Source: Candidatus Hodarchaeota archaeon | GTDB lineage: Archaea; Asgardarchaeota; Heimdallarchaeia; Hodarchaeales; Hodarchaeaceae | DNA: 38,248 nt | Assembly: GCA_016840285.1 (NCBI GenBank) | Contig: JAEOSR010000099.1 | Location: 1-38,248 of the forward strand | Reading direction: 5' to 3' | Part shown: piece after piece, positions 17,482-24,371 of the stretch | Numbering within the stretch: the first letter of the stretch is position 1 | How the letters are laid out: every line of letters starts with the position of its first letter | Notes under the pieces: model-generated | The model's input: the letters and a program-made list of their open reading frames with translations, nothing else | Database searches by the model: none | Told to the model about the DNA's origin: nothing | Translations under genes and position numbers: made by a program

Positions 17482-17934
17482 TTGACACCTACAGATAAAA
17501 AATTAATAGCACCAGACCTACCTAGTTTTGCAGACAGAATACATTGGTTGTTTAAGCAGGATAAAAATATCAGTTTCGTTGTTTTAAACACTATACCGCT
17601 CAAATTTAAGGATAAAGAGCCATCAGTTGTAAGAGGACTTGTGCACTCCAGCGAATTTCAAGGAGACGATGGTGGAATACATCCTATTTCGATACCATGT
17701 GATTCAGTCGAAGAATTATTGATGTTTCTAAAAACCGAAAATAAAGATTTTAAAATGAAACCAGTAAAGGAAATTCACTCATCAGAGACATCAGAGGTTT
17801 TTGTTTCAACCAGAGTTCAATTAAAATTATCTAATGCACATTATCAGGTATTATATGCAATCGACAAAGCAAGAGAAGAAGAACACAGGGAGATGTTAAG
17901 TTCCTTTAAAAGAAAAGAGGAAAAGGAGGATTAG
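17482..17934 (+). CDS. Hypothetical protein
   Basis: 150 residues starting at TTG, with GAGGAG 12 bases upstream (the ATG at 17471 reads into a stop after four codons). The N-terminal two thirds alternate strands and helices (ISFVVLNTIPLKF, SVEELLMFLKTENKDF). VFVSTRVQLKLSNAHYQVLYAIDKAREE and a Lys/Glu-rich tail close it. The spacing of strands recalls small archaeal regulators such as DUF3467-like proteins, where a short beta sheet is followed by LSxxHxxxLY, but I cannot confirm that. It stands alone. Confidence 0.55.
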   Translation: MTPTDKKLIAPDLPSFADRIHWLFKQDKNISFVVLNTIPLKFKDKEPSVVRGLVHSSEFQGDDGGIHPISIPCDSVEELLMFLKTENKDFKMKPVKEIHSSETSEVFVSTRVQLKLSNAHYQVLYAIDKAREEEHREMLSSFKRKEEKED

Positions 17935-18212
17935 ACTCACTTTTTTAAGGTTCTTTTATGATTGATACCACTTTCTGTTCGAATTTAAAATGCGTAAAGA
18001 AAGTGCAATATATCAGAAGGAAAATACCTGCTACATTTTTCCTTGTGATATTTAAAAATTCATTGACTAATACAAAATTATTGATGCTACTTAAATTTAC
18101 TTGCCACAATCCATTTATCATCAAAACTATTAAATCTTACTCGGTCTAATGTTTGGCTTAAATTCCTCTCTTTTAAATTAGCAATTGTAAATTCATAGAG
18201 GATTTAGAATTA

Positions 18213-18458
18213 GTGGAAAAATTAACATCAGAGAGTCAACTATCAGAAGTGCAAATGAATCTAATTTTAAGACAAAGGTTCCCTCAAAAAGTTATAGAGG
18301 AAAAAAATGAGTACAAAAAGCCTCAATTCATTATAATTAGCAATTTGATTGTTTATGATAACTGGGACCTTAAGAATCTCTATCAGCTCTTGTTTTATTT
18401 AAGGATGAATGTACTTTTATTATCGTCTGAATTCTATTTAATTACTCTATTGTTGTAA
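18213..18458 (+). CDS. Doubtful small ORF
   Basis: 81 residues from a GTG, with GAGG 11 bases upstream. The first half is charged (EVQMNLILRQRFPQKVIEEK); the second half is a run of Leu, Phe and Tyr, possibly a membrane helix. No family is recognised. It may be the head of a truncated gene. Confidence 0.25.
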   Translation: MEKLTSESQLSEVQMNLILRQRFPQKVIEEKNEYKKPQFIIISNLIVYDNWDLKNLYQLLFYLRMNVLLLSSEFYLITLLL

Positions 18459-18691
18459 AACAATCATTAAAATTGTTAAAGCTAGCTTTCGAATAATAAG
18501 TTATCTTCTAAGTGAATAATTCCTGAAATTGTTGTTAAGAAAGAGATTTGCACTTTTTCATCCCTAGTAACTCTTATAAAAACTCTTAAAACGTTCATAG
18601 GTTCTTAATTATTTTCACGATAATGATAACTCTTTAACTTTTGATAACTGCGGGGGATATTTGTCTGCTTCCTTTCAGATATAAATTAAGA

Positions 18692-19855
18692 TTATCGGTA
18701 ACTTTTTTCAATTTTATCCAAAGATCGGGTTCTCCTTTCAGAAAGAATTCCCATTAATCTATCCATTGCTGCGGTTACTGCTTTTTCAGCACCAAATTCA
18801 TTTGCTTCAGCAGAAAAGCTTTCATTTTCAATTGTTTCTAAATGGACTTCAACGGTCGTTGAATATCTTCCTCCTTTAGCCTGAGATTTATGTGTTTTAA
18901 ATTTAATTTTTAGAGTAATAGTTGGGCCTAACAGATTAGTGTATCTTTTAATAATACTTTGAGCCTTTCTTATTGTTTGCAGTTTAATAAATTCATCTGG
19001 AGCGTCTTTTACGATAATATGAAAATCATCTTTTTGAAAGAACTTCAAGAGATATTGAAGGATATCAATGGCGTTTACTAAAAAAACCATTTTTTGGTCT
19101 TCAATGATACAAAAATTGGTTGAATTTTCAATCATATATTTCATAACAGAAGCAAAGGTAGTTTTAGTTGAAAATATTTTAGCTTCTTGCACAAAATTAC
19201 TAACAGGAAGGCCTGTCCACTTTGTCACCTTAATTCGATCCCGGTCACCTGCCACACTAGGATAAAGATGTGTCAAGAGAGTTTTACTATTGATAATACC
19301 ATTAATTTTCTGAGTTTGCTTATTTACTACTACTATATAACTTAGATTGTGTTTTTTCATAATAGAAATTGCTTTTCCAACTGAAACATCAGAAAAGACA
19401 CTTTTATCCAAAATCGGTGACATTATACTTTTTATTGAAGTTTTTAGGTACTTTTCGTCTTCTGGTATTATTCTGAATAAATCAATATCTTTGATTAATC
19501 CAAGAACTTGATCTTTTAAATCAAGAATGAGAATTTGTCTTGTACTTCCATTAATCAATAATTGTGCAATCGCTACCCAATCTTTGAGTTCAGAGTCATT
19601 ATTTCTTAAGATGGGGATATTTTTCGACATAATATTTTTAGCTGAGATAGCAATATCTAGCTGTTTGCTAAGGAGATCCAGAGGATGGACTATTCCCTGA
19701 TATTCATTTTTTGAATTTACAAATGCAATAATCATATCAGAATAGGGTGTTGAACTCATTTCATATTTTAAGATCACTTTCGAAAGGTAAACATCTGATT
19801 CAATTATATCTATTGGAGAAATTATGTTTGTGTTTAATGTATTAAATGCGTTCAT
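18692..19855 (-). CDS. CBS-domain protein with a C-terminal hibernation-factor-like domain
   Basis: 387 residues. About 1-275 contains four CBS-type units in two pairs (IMSKNIPILRNN, SIMSPILDKSVFSDVSVGKAISIMKKHNLSYIVVV and later repeats), which usually bind adenine nucleotides. From about 278 a different domain follows: FHIIVKDAPDE, TITLKIKFKTHKSQAKGGRYSTTVEVHLETIENESF, then EFGAEKAVTAAMDRLMGIL. This strand-strand-helix pattern with a basic loop resembles HPF/RaiA, which bind the small ribosomal subunit. CBS proteins acting in archaeal ribosome hibernation are reported. An energy-state-responsive ribosome-silencing factor is a reasonable inference. Monocistronic and leftward. Confidence 0.65.
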   Translation of the reverse strand: MNAFNTLNTNIISPIDIIESDVYLSKVILKYEMSSTPYSDMIIAFVNSKNEYQGIVHPLDLLSKQLDIAISAKNIMSKNIPILRNNDSELKDWVAIAQLLINGSTRQILILDLKDQVLGLIKDIDLFRIIPEDEKYLKTSIKSIMSPILDKSVFSDVSVGKAISIMKKHNLSYIVVVNKQTQKINGIINSKTLLTHLYPSVAGDRDRIKVTKWTGLPVSNFVQEAKIFSTKTTFASVMKYMIENSTNFCIIEDQKMVFLVNAIDILQYLLKFFQKDDFHIIVKDAPDEFIKLQTIRKAQSIIKRYTNLLGPTITLKIKFKTHKSQAKGGRYSTTVEVHLETIENESFSAEANEFGAEKAVTAAMDRLMGILSERRTRSLDKIEKSYR

Positions 19856-20143
19856 TTTATTTATTTTCCATTATTATCTATCACTAGATATACTTCTGCA
19901 TTATAAAAACATTTTTGCGAATCAATTAAGACATAAATCTGATTCTTAAGAAATCCCTGTTAACCTTTGAGATACCCTTAGACTCACTTCGTGGTGAATA
20001 ATACCAACTACCCGTTGAAAAAACAAAGCAGCGAAAAAATTTTTGATCAATACGCTTAAAGATTAGTTCCCTTTAAATAATTCGCTTTTGTTTTCGTTTT
20101 ATCGTGTTCTAATAAACCTAGATCAGTTATAAGAGAAAAATTG
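19856..20143. other. Intergenic region
   Basis: About 290 bases with the promoter of the leftward CBS gene at its left edge. I see no ORF or RNA-like fold in it. Confidence 0.35.
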
Positions 20144-20452
20144 CTAGTCTTTTTCAGCCTTGATTGTCTTTTCAGCAGCTTCCCGTCTCTTCTTAGCATC
20201 ATGGATCTGTTTTTTTTCTTCCGACTTGAGTACTTTATCAGCAGCTCCTCGTTTCTTTTTAATTTCAGTAATTCGGCTTATTTCTACCGATTCGAGATCT
20301 TTGGCATTTTTCATTTTTTTCTCTTTTAATCGTTTATGTTTTGCTTCCTCGATCCTTGTTTCGGCTTTTTTTGCTAATTTTACTGCTTCCTCTCGTTTTT
20401 CAAACGATTCTTTGCGCAATTTTTCAGCTTCTTTGTATTTCTTTTCACTCAT
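20144..20452 (-). CDS. Highly charged coiled-coil protein
   Basis: 102 residues, almost entirely Lys, Glu, Arg and Ala (KKYKEAEKLRKESFEKREEAVKLAKKAE, given here only in part as a heptad-like pattern), predicted as one long helix. There is no signal peptide or cysteine. Such proteins are hard to assign by homology; structural or nucleic-acid-associated roles are both possible. The opposite-strand ORF over the same region is a shadow. Confidence 0.55.
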   Translation of the reverse strand: MSEKKYKEAEKLRKESFEKREEAVKLAKKAETRIEEAKHKRLKEKKMKNAKDLESVEISRITEIKKKRGAADKVLKSEEKKQIHDAKKRREAAEKTIKAEKD

Positions 20453-20659
20453 AATTTTTCCATCAAATTTTTTTTAGTAGACCAAGTAAGATATTTGTTA
20501 AAATTGAATAACTATCAATTTAACCTTAGAAGTCTTAAATTTAATACCTGTCAATCAATATTTTTATTTTTCCACCTTATTTGAAAGAGACTATTCATGA
20601 CTCAACAAGAGTATGCGTTTTTGTCTAACCAAAAATAGATGACGATAACTGTAATATTC

Positions 20660-20883
20660 TGTAAAGCTCTTAGAAAGCTTTTTATAAGTTAAACCAACGA
20701 TATATTACATCTAGAATATATCAAGCAATTGCAAAGCTTTTCTTGAGTTAAACGTTGGTTAAGTAAAAAAATGACGTCATTTTGACTTAAAAGTAGTCAA
20801 ATCTATAATGACTAGTTCGTATAATGGCCGTTTACAAAATTCAGGAGTCATTCAAGGTTAACCCAATATTATTAAGGTTAACC
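20660..20883. repeat. Palindrome-rich intergenic element
   Basis: Nested symmetries occur: AACCAACG (20692-20699) with CGTTGGTT (20753-20760), GATATATT (20699-20706) with AATATATC (20715-20722), GCAATTGC (20725-20732), the 16-bp palindrome AAAATGACGTCATTTT (20768-20783), and AAGGTTAACC twice (20854-20863 and 20874-20883). It lies downstream of both neighbouring leftward genes' ends or starts, so a regulatory, terminator-like or recombination role is open. Confidence 0.55.
20826..20854 (+). pseudogene. 29-bp nitroreductase remnant
   Basis: This stretch is identical to 13512-13540 of the nitroreductase gene except for one base and encodes the same GRLQNSGVIH. It sits in non-coding DNA and is the smallest relic recognised here. 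Confidence 0.6.
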
Positions 20884-20895
20884 ATTATTTCTGAA

Positions 20896-21393
20896 TTATT
20901 TATCTGAAGCTAAGAATTCAGTTGTTGATCGAATCTTAATTCCTAAATTATTTTCGATTAGATTCCGTTTGTCAACTAGAGATCGTAGATCATTAGATAC
21001 AAGGATAGCAGTGTGTTGAAATGCAGCTACTAAATAAGGAACATCCTTTACTTCCAAATCCAATATTTTAGCAATAATTCTAAATTCAGGGATACGTCGT
21101 ACTTCTAAAATAAGAGATTCACTGAAAGGTTCCTTGAAATCAGTTTTGATGTAATTTAGAGAACATATTTCCCAAAAGCGAGTTTCTAATTCAGTATAAG
21201 AAATTGAAAGTCTGACTGATAATCTTTTAAGCACTCGCAGTATTTCCACAACCATGTAACTGGTTAATATTACTTGATACTTGTTATGGGTTATTTTTTT
21301 TCTCAGTCCAGACTCTTTCTTAAAAAAATCAGTAATCCAAACATTACAATCAATGATCACAGATTGAGTTTCACTTTTATTATGTTTGTCCAT
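20896..21393 (-). CDS. PIN-domain toxin of a VapBC-like pair
   Basis: 165 residues. The acidic metal site of PIN ribonucleases is present: D15 in VIIDCNVW, E50 in YMVVEILR, D117 in VKDVPYLVAA and D135 in LVSNDLRSL. The V-x-D-x-P-x-x-x-AA and SNDxR contexts are family hallmarks. The expected activity is Mg-dependent RNA cleavage. It is encoded 9 bases after the stop of a ribbon-helix-helix antitoxin, both leftward. At 165 residues it is slightly longer than typical VapC; the family is large, so the RNA target cannot be inferred. Confidence 0.82.
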   Translation of the reverse strand: MDKHNKSETQSVIIDCNVWITDFFKKESGLRKKITHNKYQVILTSYMVVEILRVLKRLSVRLSISYTELETRFWEICSLNYIKTDFKEPFSESLILEVRRIPEFRIIAKILDLEVKDVPYLVAAFQHTAILVSNDLRSLVDKRNLIENNLGIKIRSTTEFLASDK

Positions 21394-21402
21394 TAGAAAA
21401 CT

Positions 21403-21726
21403 CTATCCATCATCTAAAAGTTCTTTTTCTACTTCTATACGAGCTGTTTCAACTTCCTCCTTTAAAACATCTGATGAGAGTTTTTCTAATTGCGTTATTA
21501 ATGCGTTCAGTGCATTTTCGGGGGTGTGTTCAAAAGACCTTGGAATAAAAACGTCTCCTCCAAGCAATGAAAATAATTTTCGACGAATGAGGAATTCTCT
21601 AATGGCTTCTCGTGTGAATTCGGCCTTACTTTTATAACCAAGCTGATATAAGACTTTTTGGACTGCTTCATCCATTCTTTTGTTAATTTTGATAGTCCAG
21701 ATAATGTCATCTTGAGTCGAGCTCAT
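21403..21726 (-). CDS. Ribbon-helix-helix antitoxin
   Basis: 107 residues. IIWTIKINKRMDEAVQKVLYQLGYKSKAEFTREAIREFL (shown by its ends: a short strand, helix, GYKSKAEF turn, helix) is a standard RHH fold with DNA-contacting strand TIKIN. The C-terminal helical half (LNALITQLEKLSSDVLKEEV) probably wraps the PIN partner. It is first in the operon, with the palindromic operator 12 bases before its ATG, giving autorepression in the usual toxin-antitoxin manner. Confidence 0.8.
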   Translation of the reverse strand: MSSTQDDIIWTIKINKRMDEAVQKVLYQLGYKSKAEFTREAIREFLIRRKLFSLLGGDVFIPRSFEHTPENALNALITQLEKLSSDVLKEEVETARIEVEKELLDDG

Positions 21727-21738
21727 TTTTATACCTGG

Positions 21739-21764
21739 GTATTTCTAGAAATACTCTAGTATTT
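21739..21764. promoter_or_regulatory. Palindromic operator of the VapBC-like operon
   Basis: GTATTTCTAGAAATAC (21739-21754) is a perfect 16-bp palindrome, and AAATAC-TCTA-GTATTT (21749-21764) overlaps it as a second inverted repeat. The three GTATTT half-sites start 12 bases upstream of the antitoxin ATG. That placement is typical for RHH repressors. Confidence 0.65.
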
Positions 21765-21885
21765 AAGTCTTGGTTCCGAATATGCAGTAGTAATGATTAA
21801 ACATGTTTTATCCTGAATTTGGCCTTTCTTCATTAATATTATTAGTTCTTTCTCAGTGTTTAAGCTTCTAAATGTCTTGCAGCTT

Positions 21886-22605
21886 TTATTTATCGATTAT
21901 CTGTTTTCGTTTTGCTTCCAGATAATTCTTATTCCACTTAGTTATGTAATCTTCTTTATTCACAAGTGGTTGACTAATGTATTCTAAATTTTCTTTGTCG
22001 ATTTTTCCTTCTTTGATTATTTGTTCACCAATAGTTTCTAAAGTTGATATAATACCCTTATTTATCTCCGTTTCTTCCCTTAACGCATAAGCATGAGGAC
22101 GAAGGATTGCTCCAGTGAATTCTATGGAAGTATTCAAGGTGATCTCTTCCATAATTTTTAGCACTACACTCAGATTTTCAATTTCCCACCATCCTCCTGT
22201 TATTACTCCTAGGAGTTTGGAGATTTTCACATTCTCATGAAACTTAGCTCTTGTTCTCCCATTCTTATACTCTAACAATGGTTCTACAAGCGGACACAGT
22301 CTATTAATGAAATATTGCATCTTTCCTGGAAGGGGAATATAAACAGGTGTTGCGAGGACTAAGATATCAGTTTCTCTTAACTTTGGATAAATTCTCTGCA
22401 TATCATCGTCAATAAAACAATCACCAATTGTTTCTCCCCAACATTTAAAACAACCGGTACAAGGAAGGATTTTCTGCTTTTTAGAATAAAGGAGCTCGAC
22501 TTTAGCTCCAGCGTTTTCCATACCTTTGATAAGAGGAGTCAGCACGAACGCTGTATCACCCTTTTTGGTTCTTGCACTTCCATTAATAATCATCACATTG
22601 GCCAA
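21886..22605 (-). CDS. Iron-sulfur flavoprotein (NADPH-dependent FMN reductase-like)
   Basis: 239 residues from a TTG with GAGGAG six bases upstream. A longer frame up to 22812 is excluded because its extra 69 residues are antisense to a pseudogene. IINGSARTKKGDTA is the FMN-phosphate loop, and VLATPVYIPLPGKMQYFINR is the flavodoxin-like signature. Cysteines 49, 52, 55 and 63 form C-x2-C-x2-C-x7-C, the compact 4Fe-4S motif of Isf proteins known from anaerobic archaea. Isf passes electrons from ferredoxin to oxygen- or peroxide-reducing steps; the partner is unknown. Its 3' end was copied to 16694-16731. Confidence 0.85.
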   Translation of the reverse strand: MANVMIINGSARTKKGDTAFVLTPLIKGMENAGAKVELLYSKKQKILPCTGCFKCWGETIGDCFIDDDMQRIYPKLRETDILVLATPVYIPLPGKMQYFINRLCPLVEPLLEYKNGRTRAKFHENVKISKLLGVITGGWWEIENLSVVLKIMEEITLNTSIEFTGAILRPHAYALREETEINKGIISTLETIGEQIIKEGKIDKENLEYISQPLVNKEDYITKWNKNYLEAKRKQIIDK

Positions 22606-22697
22606 TTTTATCTCCTCTAATAGTAATTCACATGAAATTAGTGGAATAAAAGCTTTCTGAGGAGAGCTCCGTTTATACGACATTTCCCATGTAATAC

Positions 22698-23296
22698 TTA
22701 TGCCCAAAATGAAATTGCTCTGTATGGTAACAATACTTTTACAGACGATCATATCATCATTCTGACGGACGGGCAAGAAAATGCCGAAAGATTTATAGCC
22801 GATGTCGCCCACTTAATTACAAATAATTATACTCAAGTCCATGTGATTCTATTAGGAATCGACACCCAAGCTACAGATCTACAAGAACTTGCGTATATGA
22901 CCAGGGGTTCAATTCACTTCGCTTTTGATCCTGCCTCTGGTACCTTAGCCTCTGATTTAGCAGATATCTATAGATCTATAGTAGAGCAGACAACAAAAGA
23001 ACAACGCGTCTATTCAAACTTAGGAGAGCTTAAAAGAAGTTGATTGGAATATAGAGGTATACGTATGATGGGATAATTGTCGATACTGATTATGTACCAC
23101 TAAGCACGGCCAACGTTCCGAGTACATCCACAATCGATTCGACTTCTACTACGAGTAGTAGAGCTGATACTACAGCTTGGTACTTTTTTGACATCCTCGT
23201 TTTTTGGGCGATTGTCCTCCCAATGATCTTCTTTAAGAAAAAACAAAAAGTAGGTCAGCATCAACGACTGATGGATTTGTTGTCATATTTCCCTTA
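22698..23296 (+). pseudogene. Decayed paralogue of the CLCA-like gene with a large internal deletion
   Basis: From 22698 the sequence follows the VWA part of the gene at 1421 (from residue ~619, including LTDGQENAER), mostly with synonymous differences. Near 23035 one extra base shifts the frame into TGA. At about 23058 it jumps to the equivalent of residue ~1209 (YDGIIVD), continues through the Ser/Thr stalk and membrane anchor, and ends at the TAA at 23294. The protease domain, first VWA part and all of residues ~737-1207 are absent. The synonymous pattern indicates the copy was functional for some time before decay. Confidence 0.85.
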
Positions 23297-23750
23297 AAAC
23301 TGTATAATAGCACTTTAGAATAACTAATCATGAATGTCGTCAATGTGCTTTTCGCGACTTTAATCTTAGGGGTTAAAATTATTTTTTTGTTTATTTCTCT
23401 ACAATACTTAAGTCAATTGACATCAAATAACAACTTCGCTTCTTTTTGATTGGTATTTTCATTGTACTAGAGTTGACTAATGTTATATCCCTATATTTTA
23501 ATCCTGAAAAAATCTTGACACAACTCCAATTGTTGTTTAATTTTCAGATGCAACCAGGATAAGAATAAACACTCCTACAATGGGAAGAATATACACCTTT
23601 ATTAAACCACAAATCCCACATAATCCAAGAAAAATCCATGTATTTTTAGTCTTTCACATCAAGAGAGTTTAATCTCATGTCAGAAGTAGTAGCAGTTTTA
23701 TCTTCTTGTTAAAAAAAAACCTGACTTGGATTCAATAAGCTTCTCGTTAT
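23297..23750. other. Intergenic region holding a solo insertion-sequence end
   Basis: No gene is supported in these 450 bases. GAATGTCGTCAATGTGC at 23332-23348 is the only recognisable element and is described separately. Confidence 0.4.
23332..23348 (+). repeat. Solo insertion-sequence end (left type)
   Basis: Identical to 15847-15863 over 17 bases and related to the left terminal repeat of the element at 31226. There is no transposase to its right. Confidence 0.6.
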
Positions 23751-24368
23751 TTACCGCCTTCTTTTTTGCAGACACACAATAGCCAAACCTAATGATATTA
23801 TTATTATCCATACTTCAAAACCTGGGGTTATGACTGGATTGGATGAATTACTAAGACTCTGAGGATTAGAAATCCATCCCTCAGTTACAAACGCCGCGAT
23901 AATTGAGATTTCAACAGAAATTTCGGCTTCCCATATGCTATTATCCCCAGTGGATGCTAGAAAATCTAATTTCTGCTCGCTACTTGCAAACGATGGAGAA
24001 ATAATGTTATACCAGCTGACTTCAAGAGGATCACTACTACCACCATTTGTGGACCAATTAAGCTCCCCATAACTGGCCCAATCACCATCATTATTCCGTT
24101 CCCAAAGGCGAAGATATAGAATCACAAGATCAGCTCCTGTTAATGATGAAACATCAAACGTTATAATAAAGTCGTCATCGGAAGGATCAACTTCGCCTTT
24201 CCAAAGATCATAGGAATCAGTTGTATTCTGATCTTTTGCATAGATATCTCGAGCAGCTATTCCCAGATTAAAGACTGATGATTCTTTAGCAGCAGTGATG
24301 GGGTGAAAAGTAAGAAAAAGAAATAATAGAATGAATTCAAAAAAAATGTATTTGGATTTAATCTGCAC
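23751..24368 (-). CDS. Secreted protein with a TPGF-type C-terminal anchor
   Basis: 205 residues with a GTG start. Its ribosome binding site (GGAGG) is formed by the last codons of the upstream giant gene (KKEV-stop), three bases away, so translation is coupled. A signal peptide (about 8-26) precedes a beta-rich domain (about 30-165) with a repeated strand pattern. The C-terminus is NPVITPGFEVW, a membrane helix and QKRRR, the tripartite layout of PGF-CTERM archaeosortase substrates (motif, helix, basic end). Surface attachment beside its giant partner is the likely role. The central domain is not recognised. Confidence 0.7.
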   Translation of the reverse strand: MQIKSKYIFFEFILLFLFLTFHPITAAKESSVFNLGIAARDIYAKDQNTTDSYDLWKGEVDPSDDDFIITFDVSSLTGADLVILYLRLWERNNDGDWASYGELNWSTNGGSSDPLEVSWYNIISPSFASSEQKLDFLASTGDNSIWEAEISVEISIIAAFVTEGWISNPQSLSNSSNPVITPGFEVWIIIISLGLAIVCLQKRRR

Positions 24369-24371
24369 AAT

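Noticed and set aside
17958..18149. 63-residue ORF
   Set aside because: No ribosome binding site, irregular composition, no family pattern.
20141..20477. Rightward ORFs opposite the charged coiled-coil gene
   Set aside because: Ser/Phe-rich composition is the expected antisense of a Lys/Glu-rich helix.
22606..22812. 69-residue N-terminal extension of the iron-sulfur flavoprotein
   Set aside because: It is antisense to the CLCA-like pseudogene in part, and a strong ribosome binding site precedes the internal TTG at 22605.
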